This document shows, piece after piece, positions 56,528 to 64,000 of a DNA stretch of 64,000 nt (the first letter of the stretch is position 1; every line of letters begins with the position of its first letter). The position numbers were made by a program, and so were the translations under genes. The notes under the pieces are model-generated. The model made no database searches and was not told the origin of the DNA. It saw only the letters and a list, made by a program, of their open reading frames with translations. Location of the stretch: contig NZ_JACIGJ010000001.1 of the NCBI RefSeq assembly GCF_014197855.1, positions 62,001 to 126,000 of the forward strand, read 5' to 3'. The DNA comes from Roseospira marina (GTDB lineage: Bacteria; Pseudomonadota; Alphaproteobacteria; Rhodospirillales; Rhodospirillaceae).

Positions 56528-56710
56528 GGCGGCTCCTGACGGTTCGGGGCGCCGGTGTCCGATTGGCGGGGCCGGGCGCCCTGCGGCCCGCCATCGCCCC
56601 GGTCTAGACCGCGCTCAGCCATCGCCGAATAACAATTCTCAATTGCACGCATATTTTTCCGCGGCGCGCAGGGGGGCGGCCCCGTCGATTATGGTTTCGC
56701 CACGCACGCA

Positions 56711-56742
56711 AACGGGCGGAAGCCATTTGGCTTCCGCCCGTT
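56711..56742. terminator. perfect inverted repeat, possible ndk terminator
   Basis: A perfect 14-bp stem pairs 56711-56724 with 56729-56742 around a four-base ATTT loop. No T run follows on either strand. It lies downstream of ndk beyond repeat copy B and may be its displaced terminator. Confidence 0.5.
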
Positions 56743-56820
56743 GAAACGGGACACTCGGGGCGGGTCGAAACGCCCGTCGTCCGTGGCCCAAATCCGGCGA
56801 CAATGTCGGCGGTATTCCGT

Positions 56821-56966
56821 TAGCCGACGATGTCGACGTCTTGATTTAGAGCATTTTGCGCGACATCGGAATCACGCAAAATACTCTAAAGTGCTGATAT
56901 TGGAGCAAATCGTCGTCGCGACCTGTTCCAGATCGCTCGGGATTTGCTCTAGCCGACGATGTCGAC
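56821..56966. mobile_element. MITE-like repeat copy B flanked by direct repeats
   Basis: An element of about 105 bp (56847-56951) has short inverted ends TAGAGCA/TGCTCTA and two inner hairpins, one from GCATTTTGCG/CGCAAAAT and one from GGAGCAAATC/GATTTGCTC. It is bracketed by TAGCCGACGATGTCGAC at 56821-56837 and 56950-56966. The second of these is the 3' end of ndk. Related copies lie at 5366-5437 and 31045-31106. Confidence 0.7.
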
Positions 56967-57371
56967 CTCGGCAAAGAAGTACGCGATTTCCTTGGCCGCG
57001 TTCTCGGGCGAGTCCGAACCGTGCACCGAGTTCGCCTCGATGGACTCGGCGAAGTCCTTGCGGATGGTGCCGGCTTCGGCATTGGCGGGGTTGGTCGCGC
57101 CCATGACCTCACGGTTCAGGACGACGGCGTTCTCACCCTCCAGCACCTGCACCACGACCGGGCCGGAGCACATGAACTCGACGAGGGAGCTGAAAAACGA
57201 GCGCTCCTTGTGGACCGCGTAGAAGCCCTCGGCCTGTGCCTGGGTGAGCTGGACGCGGCGCTGGGCGACGATGCGCAGGCCACGCTCCTCGAAGCGGGCG
57301 TTGATCGCCCCGGTCAGGTTCCGGCGGGTCGCGTCGGGCTTGATGATCGAAAGCGTGCGTTCGATAGCCAT
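56949..57371 (-). CDS. ndk: nucleoside diphosphate kinase
   Basis: This 140-residue enzyme balances nucleoside triphosphate pools by a phospho-histidine mechanism. The start [20 protein letters not shown] and the active histidine in [22 protein letters not shown] are typical. The stop TAG is formed at the junction with repeat copy B. A second copy of the last codons (VDIVG plus TAA) lies beyond the element. AGGA is ten bases before the ATG. It is divergent from purE. Confidence 0.96.
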   Translation of the reverse strand: MAIERTLSIIKPDATRRNLTGAINARFEERGLRIVAQRRVQLTQAQAEGFYAVHKERSFFSSLVEFMCSGPVVVQVLEGENAVVLNREVMGATNPANAEAGTIRKDFAESIEANSVHGSDSPENAAKEIAYFFAEVDIVG

Positions 57372-57420
57372 CGGGGGTTCCTGTTGTCTTGGGGGTGTCG
57401 GCCTGAGCCGCGGACATAAC

Positions 57421-57448
57421 AAAAAAGCGCCCCGGCTGCGCTGGGGCG
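57421..57448 (-). terminator. intrinsic terminator or attenuator in the ndk leader
   Basis: On the minus strand a CGCCCC/GGGGCG stem (57443-57448 with 57428-57433) is followed by six T residues at 57426-57421, only 50 bases before the ndk start. A TATAAG -10-like box lies just upstream (about 57464). No gene precedes it on that strand, so it may attenuate ndk. Confidence 0.6.
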
Positions 57449-57627
57449 AACGCGCGGGCCTTATAGTCCGTCGGGCAGTCCTTGGCAACCTTGGCAACCC
57501 GGCCGCGGGCCATCGGGGCCGGACATCGCATCGGCCTCGTTGCGGCCCCAACGAGGCATTCCCTTTGCCGGCGTTGTGCTCTAGGGTGCGCCGCTTCCGA
57601 ATGTTTCACCCGCTTTCGTGAGCCGGC

Positions 57628-58161
57628 ATGACCGACGATCCCGATACGAGTCGCCCCAAGGGCGCGGCCCCGCCCAAGGTGGGCATCATCATGGGCAGTC
57701 AGTCCGACTGGACCACCATGCGGCATGCGGCGGACACGCTCGCCACACTCGGGGTGCCGGCGGAAACGCGCATCGTCTCGGCCCACCGCACGCCCCGCCG
57801 GCTGTACGACTACGCGGAGAGTGCCCGGGCGCGCGGCCTTCAGGCGATCATCGCCGGGGCCGGCGGCGCGGCGCATCTGCCGGGCATGTGTGCGGCCATG
57901 ACCCTGGTGCCGGTGTTCGGCGTGCCGGTGGAAAGCAAGGCGCTGAAAGGGCTCGACAGTCTGCTGTCCATTGTGCAGATGCCTGCCGGTGTGCCGGTGG
58001 GAACGCTGGCGATTGGCCGGTCCGGCGCGGTCAACGCGGCCTTGCTGGCGGCGGCGGTCGTGGCGTTGCATGACCCGGCGGTTGCGGCGACGCTTGATGC
58101 GTGGCGGGCCCGCCAGACCGAGGCCGTGGCCGAGGAGCCCGAGGACGAACCTGCGCCATGA
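57628..58161 (+). CDS. purE: N5-carboxyaminoimidazole ribonucleotide mutase
   Basis: This 177-residue class I PurE moves the carboxyl group of N5-CAIR to give CAIR in purine synthesis. It has the family start [33 protein letters not shown] with the active histidine, and [12 protein letters not shown]. The stop overlaps the purK start by four bases, giving the usual purEK pair. Confidence 0.96.
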   Translation: MTDDPDTSRPKGAAPPKVGIIMGSQSDWTTMRHAADTLATLGVPAETRIVSAHRTPRRLYDYAESARARGLQAIIAGAGGAAHLPGMCAAMTLVPVFGVPVESKALKGLDSLLSIVQMPAGVPVGTLAIGRSGAVNAALLAAAVVALHDPAVAATLDAWRARQTEAVAEEPEDEPAP

Positions 58162-59240
58162 CGCTCATCGCACCCGGCTCGACGGTCGGCATCATCGGCG
58201 GTGGCCAACTCGGCCGCATGGCCGCCATGGCGGCGGCGCGTCTGGGTTATGACTGTGTGATCCTGACGCCCGAGGCGGACAGCCCGGCGTCGCGCGTCGC
58301 CCGGCAGACCGTGGTCGCACCCTACGACGACCCGGAGGCGTTGCAGGTGTTCGCCGATGCCGTGGATGTGGTGACATTCGAGTTTGAGAACGTGCCCGCC
58401 GAGGCCGTGGCCTGGCTCGCGGTGCGGCGGCCGGTGCGGCCGTCCTGGACCGTGCTGGAGACGGCGCAGGACCGGATCCTCGAAAAGACATTCCTCAACC
58501 GGGTGGGGATCGAAACGGCGCCATGGCGGCCGGTGCTGGGACCCGACGACCTACGCGTCGCGCTGGACGATCTTGGCACGCCGGCCGTCCTGAAGACCAC
58601 GCGGCTCGGCTACGACGGCAAGGGCCAGGTCCGCCTGGAGGCCGGCGCTGACTGCGGCGCCGTCTGGGACTCGCTGGGCGCCGACGCGGCGATTCTGGAA
58701 GGGTTCGTCGATTTCGACATGGAGGCGTCGGTGATCGTCGCGCGCGGGCCGGATGGCGCGGTGGCGACGTTCGACGCGGTCCAGAACGAGCATGTGAACC
58801 ACATCCTCGACACGACCACGGTCCCTGCGCCCCTGCCGGAGCCGGTGCGGGCGGCGGCACGGGATCTGGCGCGGCGCGCGGCCGAGGCCCTTGATCTGGT
58901 CGGTCTCCTCGCCGTGGAGCTGTTCGTGACGCGCGATGGCCGTCTGCTCGCCAATGAAATGGCGCCGCGCCCGCACAACTCCGGCCATTGGAGCCTCGAC
59001 GGGGCGGTGACGGATCAATTCGAGCAGTTCATCCGCGCGGTGTGTGGTCTGCCGCTGGGGGCCACGGACCTGATCGGGCGCCGCGCCCGCATGAAAAACC
59101 TGATCGGCGACGCCGCGTCCTCATGGGAGGCGATCCTGGCCGATCCGACGGCGCACCTGCACCTCTACGGCAAGCGCGCGGCGCGGGCCGGCCGCAAGAT
59201 GGGTCATGTGACCTGGCTCGAGCCGTTTGACACCCCGTAG
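58158..59240 (+). CDS. purK: N5-carboxyaminoimidazole ribonucleotide synthase
   Basis: This 360-residue ATP-grasp enzyme makes N5-CAIR from AIR, bicarbonate and ATP. It has [49 protein letters not shown], and [24 protein letters not shown] in the metal-binding part. The ATG overlaps the stop of purE, so translation is coupled. Confidence 0.96.
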   Translation: MTLIAPGSTVGIIGGGQLGRMAAMAAARLGYDCVILTPEADSPASRVARQTVVAPYDDPEALQVFADAVDVVTFEFENVPAEAVAWLAVRRPVRPSWTVLETAQDRILEKTFLNRVGIETAPWRPVLGPDDLRVALDDLGTPAVLKTTRLGYDGKGQVRLEAGADCGAVWDSLGADAAILEGFVDFDMEASVIVARGPDGAVATFDAVQNEHVNHILDTTTVPAPLPEPVRAAARDLARRAAEALDLVGLLAVELFVTRDGRLLANEMAPRPHNSGHWSLDGAVTDQFEQFIRAVCGLPLGATDLIGRRARMKNLIGDAASSWEAILADPTAHLHLYGKRAARAGRKMGHVTWLEPFDTP

Positions 59241-59263
59241 CGCCCCCCGTAGCACCGGGGGCG
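59241..59263. terminator. hairpin between convergent purK and crp-type gene
   Basis: CGCCCCC (59241-59247) pairs with GGGGGCG (59257-59263) immediately after the purK stop. No T run follows on either strand, so it is a weak terminator or mRNA-end structure for both converging genes. Confidence 0.5.
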
Positions 59264-59273
59264 GGTTAGCGCG

Positions 59274-59990
59274 TCAGGCGACCTTGGCCCCCTCGCGCAC
59301 AGGGCGCATGCCGTCGACCATCGCCTGTAAATTATCGCGATCCGGGATGGTCAGCGTCCGGCCCTTGCGCATCACAATGCCATCCCCGGCGAGATCCAGA
59401 AGAACCCGGGCCACCGTTTCGCGGCTGGCCCCGATCTTGGTGCCCAGATCGGCCTGGGTGGGCACCGGGTGGACGATATGGTGGTCCCGCGCCACTGGGC
59501 TTGGCACGCAAAGGTTTAATATTTCCTGACAAACACGCTGGGTTACACTCTGCGTCGACACGCTTTGCAGGCGCTCGTTCGTGGCTCGAATGAGCGTGGA
59601 GAGTCGCTGCATGATGTGCCAGCCGAGTTCCGGATAGTCCACAACCATCGTGTGGAAGCGGTCCGCGGTCAGCACGAGCACCACGCAGTCCGTTCGGGCC
59701 GTCACGGAGGCGGATCGCGGCTTGCCATCAATGGCGGCAATTTCTCCGAAGAAATCGCCGGGTCCGAACTCCGCAATGGCGATTTCGCGTCCATTTCGCG
59801 CGAAATTCGAGATGCTTACGCGCCCTTCCAGCAGGAACCAGACGTCGCTGTCCTTGGAATTTCGATCGCAGATCAAACGATGTGCGTTAAATCGCCGCCG
59901 CGTGAACCTCTGGGCAAGCTCGATCCGGTCCGTGCTGCTTAAGCTCGCGAACAGGGGAAACGTGGCAAGCGGGTCGGTGATCGAATACAT
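59274..59990 (-). CDS. Crp/Fnr-family transcription regulator
   Basis: This 238-residue regulator has an N-terminal cyclic-nucleotide-binding-like barrel (about 10-125; EFGPGDFFGEIAAIDGKPRSASV) and a C-terminal winged helix (about 160-230; TQADLGTKIGASRETVARVL). The four-cysteine cluster of true FNR is missing, so it is not an oxygen-sensing Fe-S form. The arginine-serine after FGEIA fits a cAMP-type pocket. The ATG at 59990 has CGGAG eight bases upstream and is preferred to a TTG at 60038. Confidence 0.88.
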   Translation of the reverse strand: MYSITDPLATFPLFASLSSTDRIELAQRFTRRRFNAHRLICDRNSKDSDVWFLLEGRVSISNFARNGREIAIAEFGPGDFFGEIAAIDGKPRSASVTARTDCVVLVLTADRFHTMVVDYPELGWHIMQRLSTLIRATNERLQSVSTQSVTQRVCQEILNLCVPSPVARDHHIVHPVPTQADLGTKIGASRETVARVLLDLAGDGIVMRKGRTLTIPDRDNLQAMVDGMRPVREGAKVA

Positions 59991-60102
59991 GAGAATCGCT
60001 CCGGTCGCTGGACCCGTGTCATCGCAAATCTCCGACAATTGTATACAGATTTAGCGCGATTCAAAAGCGGCCTGGCCCTATGACGTTTGGCCAGTGGGCG
60101 CC

Positions 60103-61905
60103 TCAGAGTGTGGCCAGCGCCTGATCAAGATCGGCGATCAGGTCCGCCGCATCCTCCAGTCCGATGGACAGGCGGATGACGTCTTCGCCCGCTCCGGCGG
60201 CCGCGCGCTGCTCGTCCGAAAGCTGGCGGTGGGTGGTCGACGCTGGGTGCAAGATCAAGCTGCGCGTGTCGCCGATGTTCGCCAGATGGCTGAACACGTT
60301 TACGCTTTCGACAACTTTGACACCGGCTTCGAAGCCACCCTTCACACCGAATGTGAACACAGCCCCGGGGCCTTCGGGCAGGTACTTCTCGGCCAGCGTC
60401 TTGAATGGCGAGGTCGGCAACCCGGCATGCGAGACCCAGGCGACCTTGGGATGATTGGCGAGATACGCGGCAACGGTGCGCGCGTTCGCGATATGCTGGC
60501 GCATGCGCAGGGGCAGGGTTTCAATCCCCATGATCGTAAGGTAGGCGTTCTGAGGACTCAGGGTTGGGCCGAAATCACGCAAGGCGACGGCACGTGCCTT
60601 GGTCGTAAAAGCGAAGTCGCCAAACGTCTCATAGAATGTCAGGCCGTGATACGCGGGCTCGGGACGACTCAAGGATGGGAACTTATCCGATTTGGCCCAA
60701 TCGAAGCGCCCCGACTCGACGATGGCGCCGCCCAGGGCGTTTCCGTGTCCACTGAGAAATTTGGTTGTGGAGTGCACGACAATGTCGGCGCCCCATTCGA
60801 TCGGTCGGCACAGGTACGGCGTGGCCATGGTGTTGTCGACAATGAGCGGGATCCCGGCCTCATGCGCGATGGCGGCCACGGCCTCCAGGTCGACGACGAT
60901 GCCGCCGGGGTTGGCCAGGGCTTCGATGAAGATGGCCTTGCAGCGGTCCGTCAGAGCGCGCCGGAAATTCTCCGGGTCGGTTGGATCGACGAAATGGCAG
61001 GTCCACCCCAGCTTTTTGAACGACAGCCCGAACTGGGTGATCGACCCGCCGTACAGATTGCGCGCGGCCACGAATTCGTCGCCCGGCTCGAGCAGCGTGA
61101 AGAAGGTCAGGAACTGCGCGGCGTGACCGGAGGCGGCGCAGCAGGCGGCGCGTCCCCCCTCCAGGTTGGCGATGCGTTCCTCCAGCACCGACACCGTCGG
61201 GTTGGAGAGGCGGGCGTAGACGTGGCCGAAATTGTGCAGGTTGAAGCGGGCGGCGGCCTGATCGACGTCGTCGAAGACGTAGGACGTGGTCTGATAGATC
61301 GGCGTGCTGCGCGCCCCGGTGGTCGGGTCCGGGCTGGCGCCGGCGTGGACGGCGCGGGTGGCGAACCCAAAGTCCCGTTGGCCTTGGGCGCCACGGCCCC
61401 GGCCGGGCGCGGCCTTGGCGCGGGACGAGATGACGCCGGAATTCACCCCGTACCAGCCCAGTTCCCCGCCCAGGCGGCCGTATTCGATCTTCGGGCAGCG
61501 ATCCATGATGACGGTCAGCCCGGCGGCCTCCGCCGTCGCCGCCGCCGCGTCGTGGCGCACGCCGAGCTGCATCCAGATCACCCGAACGCCCGTGTCCGCA
61601 GGCAGGGCCAGGGTCTCCTCGACGATCCCCGGCACGGCGTCGGCGCTGCGGAACACGTCGACCATGTCGAACGGCTCCGGGATGTCGGCGAGGGAGGCGT
61701 AGACCGTCTCACCCAGGATCGTGTTGCCGGCCTGGGTCGGGTTCACGGGTAGAACGCGATACCCCTTCTCCTGCAGGTACTTCATGACGAAGTAGCTTGG
61801 CCGGTTGTAGTTGGCGGAGGTTCCGACCATGGCGATGGTCTTCACGTCCGCCAGGATCGCGCGGATGTGGGCGTCGGGGTAGGTCAGGGCGGCCTGGGCT
61901 GTCAT
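60103..61905 (-). CDS. CoA-binding domain fused to O-acetylhomoserine sulfhydrylase
   Basis: This 600-residue protein has two parts. Residues 10-155 form a CoA_binding_2 (YccU-like) Rossmann domain (IAMVGTSANYNRPSYFVMKYLQEKGY, MDRCPKIEYGRLG). Residues 178-600 form a PLP-dependent Cys/Met-metabolism enzyme of the O-acetylhomoserine sulfhydrylase type, with Lys382 (HSTTKFLSGHG), TRAVHAGASPDPTTGA and VYARLSNPT. A Gly/Arg/Ala linker (about 162-177) joins them with no stop. The enzyme half makes homocysteine from O-acetylhomoserine and sulfide. AGGA lies about ten bases before the ATG at 61905. Confidence 0.9.
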   Translation of the reverse strand: MTAQAALTYPDAHIRAILADVKTIAMVGTSANYNRPSYFVMKYLQEKGYRVLPVNPTQAGNTILGETVYASLADIPEPFDMVDVFRSADAVPGIVEETLALPADTGVRVIWMQLGVRHDAAAATAEAAGLTVIMDRCPKIEYGRLGGELGWYGVNSGVISSRAKAAPGRGRGAQGQRDFGFATRAVHAGASPDPTTGARSTPIYQTTSYVFDDVDQAAARFNLHNFGHVYARLSNPTVSVLEERIANLEGGRAACCAASGHAAQFLTFFTLLEPGDEFVAARNLYGGSITQFGLSFKKLGWTCHFVDPTDPENFRRALTDRCKAIFIEALANPGGIVVDLEAVAAIAHEAGIPLIVDNTMATPYLCRPIEWGADIVVHSTTKFLSGHGNALGGAIVESGRFDWAKSDKFPSLSRPEPAYHGLTFYETFGDFAFTTKARAVALRDFGPTLSPQNAYLTIMGIETLPLRMRQHIANARTVAAYLANHPKVAWVSHAGLPTSPFKTLAEKYLPEGPGAVFTFGVKGGFEAGVKVVESVNVFSHLANIGDTRSLILHPASTTHRQLSDEQRAAAGAGEDVIRLSIGLEDAADLIADLDQALATL

Positions 61906-62002
61906 GGCGGCGTGTCCTTGCCGGGGGGCGGGAGGGGCGCTCATGCAAGCGCGGTGGTCCGGCGGGGTCAAGGTTGCTCCTTCGGATCGCCCGAAACGGA
62001 AC

Positions 62003-62022
62003 GGGCTCCCCGAAGGGAGCCC
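62003..62022 (-). terminator. hairpin after the PEP-hydrolase-like gene
   Basis: A perfect GGGCTCCC/GGGAGCCC stem has a TTCG tetraloop on the minus strand, followed by GTTCCGTTTC. It lies 30 bases past the stop of the gene at 62052 and probably ends the two-gene unit. Confidence 0.65.
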
Positions 62023-62051
62023 GCGCACGCAGACATCCCTGAGACGAGCCC

Positions 62052-62882
62052 CTACCGCCGGATGGCGGCGAACTTGCGGGTCTGCTCGGTCAAGGCGCCC
62101 TCGGTCGGCAGGCGTTCCATGCTGCTGGCGCCATAGAAGCCGTTGCAGTCCGGGCAGCGGGCCAGCACGTACTCGGCGTCGTCCGGCATGGAGATCGGGC
62201 CGCCGTGGCACAGCACCAGCACGTCATCGCGCACCGACTTCGCGGCCGTGCTCCAGGCGTTGATGTAGCCCACGCAGTCATCGAGGGTCTTGGCCGTCTC
62301 CGCCCCGATCGAGCCGCCGGTGGTCAGGCCCATGTGGCACACGATGATGTCGGCGCCGGCCCTCGTCATAGCGATGGCGTCCTCCTCGCTGAACACATAG
62401 GGCGTGGTCAGCAGGTCGAGCTTGTGGGCGGCGGCGATCACATCGACCTCCAGGCCGTAGCCCATGCCGGTCTCTTCCAGGTTGGATCGGAAGACGCCGT
62501 CGATCAGGCCCACGGTCGGGAAGTTCTGGATGCCGGAAAAGCCTAGGTCACCCAGCTTCCTCAGGAACGGCTCGGTCAGCATGAACGGGTCGGTGCCGTT
62601 CACGCCGGCCAGCACCGGGGTCTTTTTCACGACCGGCAGCACCTCGGACGCCATCTCAACCACGATCTCGTTGGCGTTGCCGTAGGCCATCAGGCCGGCC
62701 AGCGAGCCGCGCCCGGCCATGCGGTAGCGGCCGGAATTGTAGATCACGATCAGGTCGATGCCGCCGGCTTCCTCGCACTTGGCCGACAGGCCGGTGCCGG
62801 CGCCGCCGCCGACGATGGGCTCGCCCCGGGCGATCTTGGCGCGGAAGGTGTCGAGGATCTGCTGGCGTGGAATGCGGGACAT
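62052..62882 (-). CDS. phosphoenolpyruvate hydrolase-like TIM-barrel protein
   Basis: This 276-residue protein belongs to the PEP-hydrolase/IGPS-like barrel family usually found next to UPF0261 proteins. It has [51 protein letters not shown] and [17 protein letters not shown]. The true reaction of the family is unclear; in plants and fungi the two domains are fused (Tm-1 type). The ATG at 62882 has GGAG upstream. It follows the UPF0261 gene by 49 bases. Confidence 0.85.
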   Translation of the reverse strand: MSRIPRQQILDTFRAKIARGEPIVGGGAGTGLSAKCEEAGGIDLIVIYNSGRYRMAGRGSLAGLMAYGNANEIVVEMASEVLPVVKKTPVLAGVNGTDPFMLTEPFLRKLGDLGFSGIQNFPTVGLIDGVFRSNLEETGMGYGLEVDVIAAAHKLDLLTTPYVFSEEDAIAMTRAGADIIVCHMGLTTGGSIGAETAKTLDDCVGYINAWSTAAKSVRDDVLVLCHGGPISMPDDAEYVLARCPDCNGFYGASSMERLPTEGALTEQTRKFAAIRR

Positions 62883-62931
62883 AACAGGAGTCTCCGGACA
62901 GAACACAGGGAAGACGGGGAGGGAGGCGGCG

Positions 62932-64000
62932 TTATGCCTCCAGAAGCTCCAGGAAGGCGGCGACGGCCGCATCGGCGAACCGGTCGTCGTTGATGTTCCA
63001 GGGCAGGCGGATCAGCCGGCGGGAGTCGGTCTGGCGCACGGTGGTTTCCAGCGCCTCGAACAGGGCCGCGTCGGCCTCCGGGTCCCAGAAGGGCATCTCC
63101 GGCGCGTCGAGCAGTGACACGCCGCCCTCAGGCAGGAAGAAGCGTACCGGCCCCTCGCACCGGTTCAGCTTCTCGCCGATCCAGCGGCCCATGCGGGCGT
63201 TCTCCTCCACCGTGGTGCGCATCAGCGTCACCTGCGGATTGTGGACGTAGAGGTTCCGGTCGGCGTATTTGGACGGCACCGTGTCCTTGGCGCCGAAGTT
63301 GACCATGTCCAGCGCGCCGCAACTGCCGACGTAGGGCAGGCCGGACCGGATGACCGCACCCAGCCGGTCCTTGCCGGCCGAGAACACGCCGCCCATGAAC
63401 AGGTCGCAGATCTCGGTGGTGGTCAGGTCGAGCATGCCGGCGAGCAGGCCGCTGTCCGCCAGTTTCTCCATGGCCTGACCGCCGGTGCCGACGGCGTGGA
63501 ACACCAGGGTGTCGAACCGGTCTTCCAGCGCGGCCGCCGCATGCTGCACACAGGGCGTGGTGACGCCGAACATGGTCAGCGCCACGGTCGGCTTGGCGTC
63601 TGGATCGGGATCCTTGTGGTGGGCGATCATGCCGCCCAGGGCGTGCGCGGCGTTGGCCAGAACCTGGGACGAGATGCGGTTGATCCCCTGCACGTCGGTG
63701 ACGGACGGGATCATGCAGATGTCGGACGGTCCGACGTAGGGCGCCACGTTGCCGCCGCCGACGGTCGAGACCATCACTTTGGGCAGGCCGATGGGCAGGG
63801 CGCGCATGGCCGGCGTGGCCAGCGCGGTGCCGCCTGTGCCGCCAGCGGAGATCACGCCGCCGATGTCGTCGCGGCTCAGCAGGAAGCGCTCGAAGGCGAC
63901 CGCCATGGCACTGACGGCGCTGCCCCGGTCTCCGGTGAACACCGCGTCCGCGCCATCGGGATGGAACGCGGCGACCGCTTTGGCGCCGATGTCGGTGACG
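62932..64000 (-). CDS. Tm-1-like ATP-binding (UPF0261) protein, 5' truncated by window
   Basis: About 355 C-terminal residues of a UPF0261/Tm-1-like protein are visible; the frame stays open to the window edge. It has [56 protein letters not shown] and [11 protein letters not shown]. The tomato Tm-1 N-terminal domain, which binds the replicase of tobamoviruses, is of this fold. The bacterial function is unknown. It pairs with the barrel protein downstream in one operon. Confidence 0.88.
   Translation of the reverse strand, partial: VTDIGAKAVAAFHPDGADAVFTGDRGSAVSAMAVAFERFLLSRDDIGGVISAGGTGGTALATPAMRALPIGLPKVMVSTVGGGNVAPYVGPSDICMIPSVTDVQGINRISSQVLANAAHALGGMIAHHKDPDPDAKPTVALTMFGVTTPCVQHAAAALEDRFDTLVFHAVGTGGQAMEKLADSGLLAGMLDLTTTEICDLFMGGVFSAGKDRLGAVIRSGLPYVGSCGALDMVNFGAKDTVPSKYADRNLYVHNPQVTLMRTTVEENARMGRWIGEKLNRCEGPVRFFLPEGGVSLLDAPEMPFWDPEADAALFEALETTVRQTDSRRLIRLPWNINDDRFADAAVAAFLELLEA

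Noticed and set aside
59274-59990. FNR-type oxygen sensor
   Set aside because: The N-terminal cysteine set needed for an Fe-S cluster is missing, so only Crp/Fnr family membership is claimed.

Overview
This 64-kb window is GC-rich DNA from an alphaproteobacterium, most likely a nitrogen-fixing member of the Rhodospirillales. The evidence is a molybdenum-type nifHDK cluster, a polar-flagellum type motA/motB/cheZ set, alphaproteobacterial families (DUF3126, DUF2336, DUF502) and predominantly G/C third codon positions. The genus cannot be fixed from sequence alone. Both window ends cut genes: nifH at the left, a Tm-1-like/UPF0261 gene at the right.

Layout. 1-4.1 kb: nifH (3' part), nifD, nifK and a stand-alone fixX ferredoxin, closed by a terminator. 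4.2-19.2 kb: cheZ, small envelope proteins (a SPOR lipoprotein, a LysM-like anchored protein), a TPR/GT41 glycosyltransferase, a degenerate nuclease-like protein, DUF502, a peptide-type binding protein beside a cytoplasmic gamma-glutamyltransferase-like hydrolase, DUF3126, the N-end-rule transferase Bpt, and motB-motA. 19.4-30.7 kb: flavin reductase, a nucleoside-type ABC transporter, a GGDEF protein, sodB, a squalene/phytoene-synthase-family protein, guaB, rlmE, ppx/gppA and tRNA-Arg(CCT).

31-45.5 kb is a catabolic island. A leftward arm carries an RraA-like protein, an aminotransferase, an atypical SDR, a DapA-like lyase and pxpA. A tightly overlapping rightward arm carries a TRAP transporter, pxpB, pxpC, two GntR regulators, a hydroxyacid dehydrogenase, an M20 carbamoylase-type hydrolase and a metal-less M24 enzyme. 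Together they suggest uptake and ring-opening of 5-oxoproline or a related modified amino acid, followed by further breakdown.

45.6-53.9 kb is a guanidine-assimilation operon read leftward: a guanidine-I (ykkC) riboswitch, a three-part ABC transporter, two DUF1989 carboxyguanidine deiminase subunits and a biotin-dependent guanidine carboxylase. The allophanate hydrolase needed to finish the pathway is not in the window. The leader shows two mutually exclusive stems next to the first ribosome-binding site. Just beyond it, facing right, is a possible new structured RNA (53951-54064).

54-64 kb: DUF2336, a small lipoprotein, a NifX-like protein with a His-rich tail, ndk, purE-purK, a Crp/Fnr regulator, a CoA-binding/O-acetylhomoserine sulfhydrylase fusion, and a PEP-hydrolase-like/UPF0261 pair. 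A short dispersed repeat occurs three times (about 5.4, 31.1 and 56.9 kb). In two copies it forms the stop codon of the adjacent gene, and the ndk copy is flanked by a 17-bp direct repeat of the gene's own 3' end.
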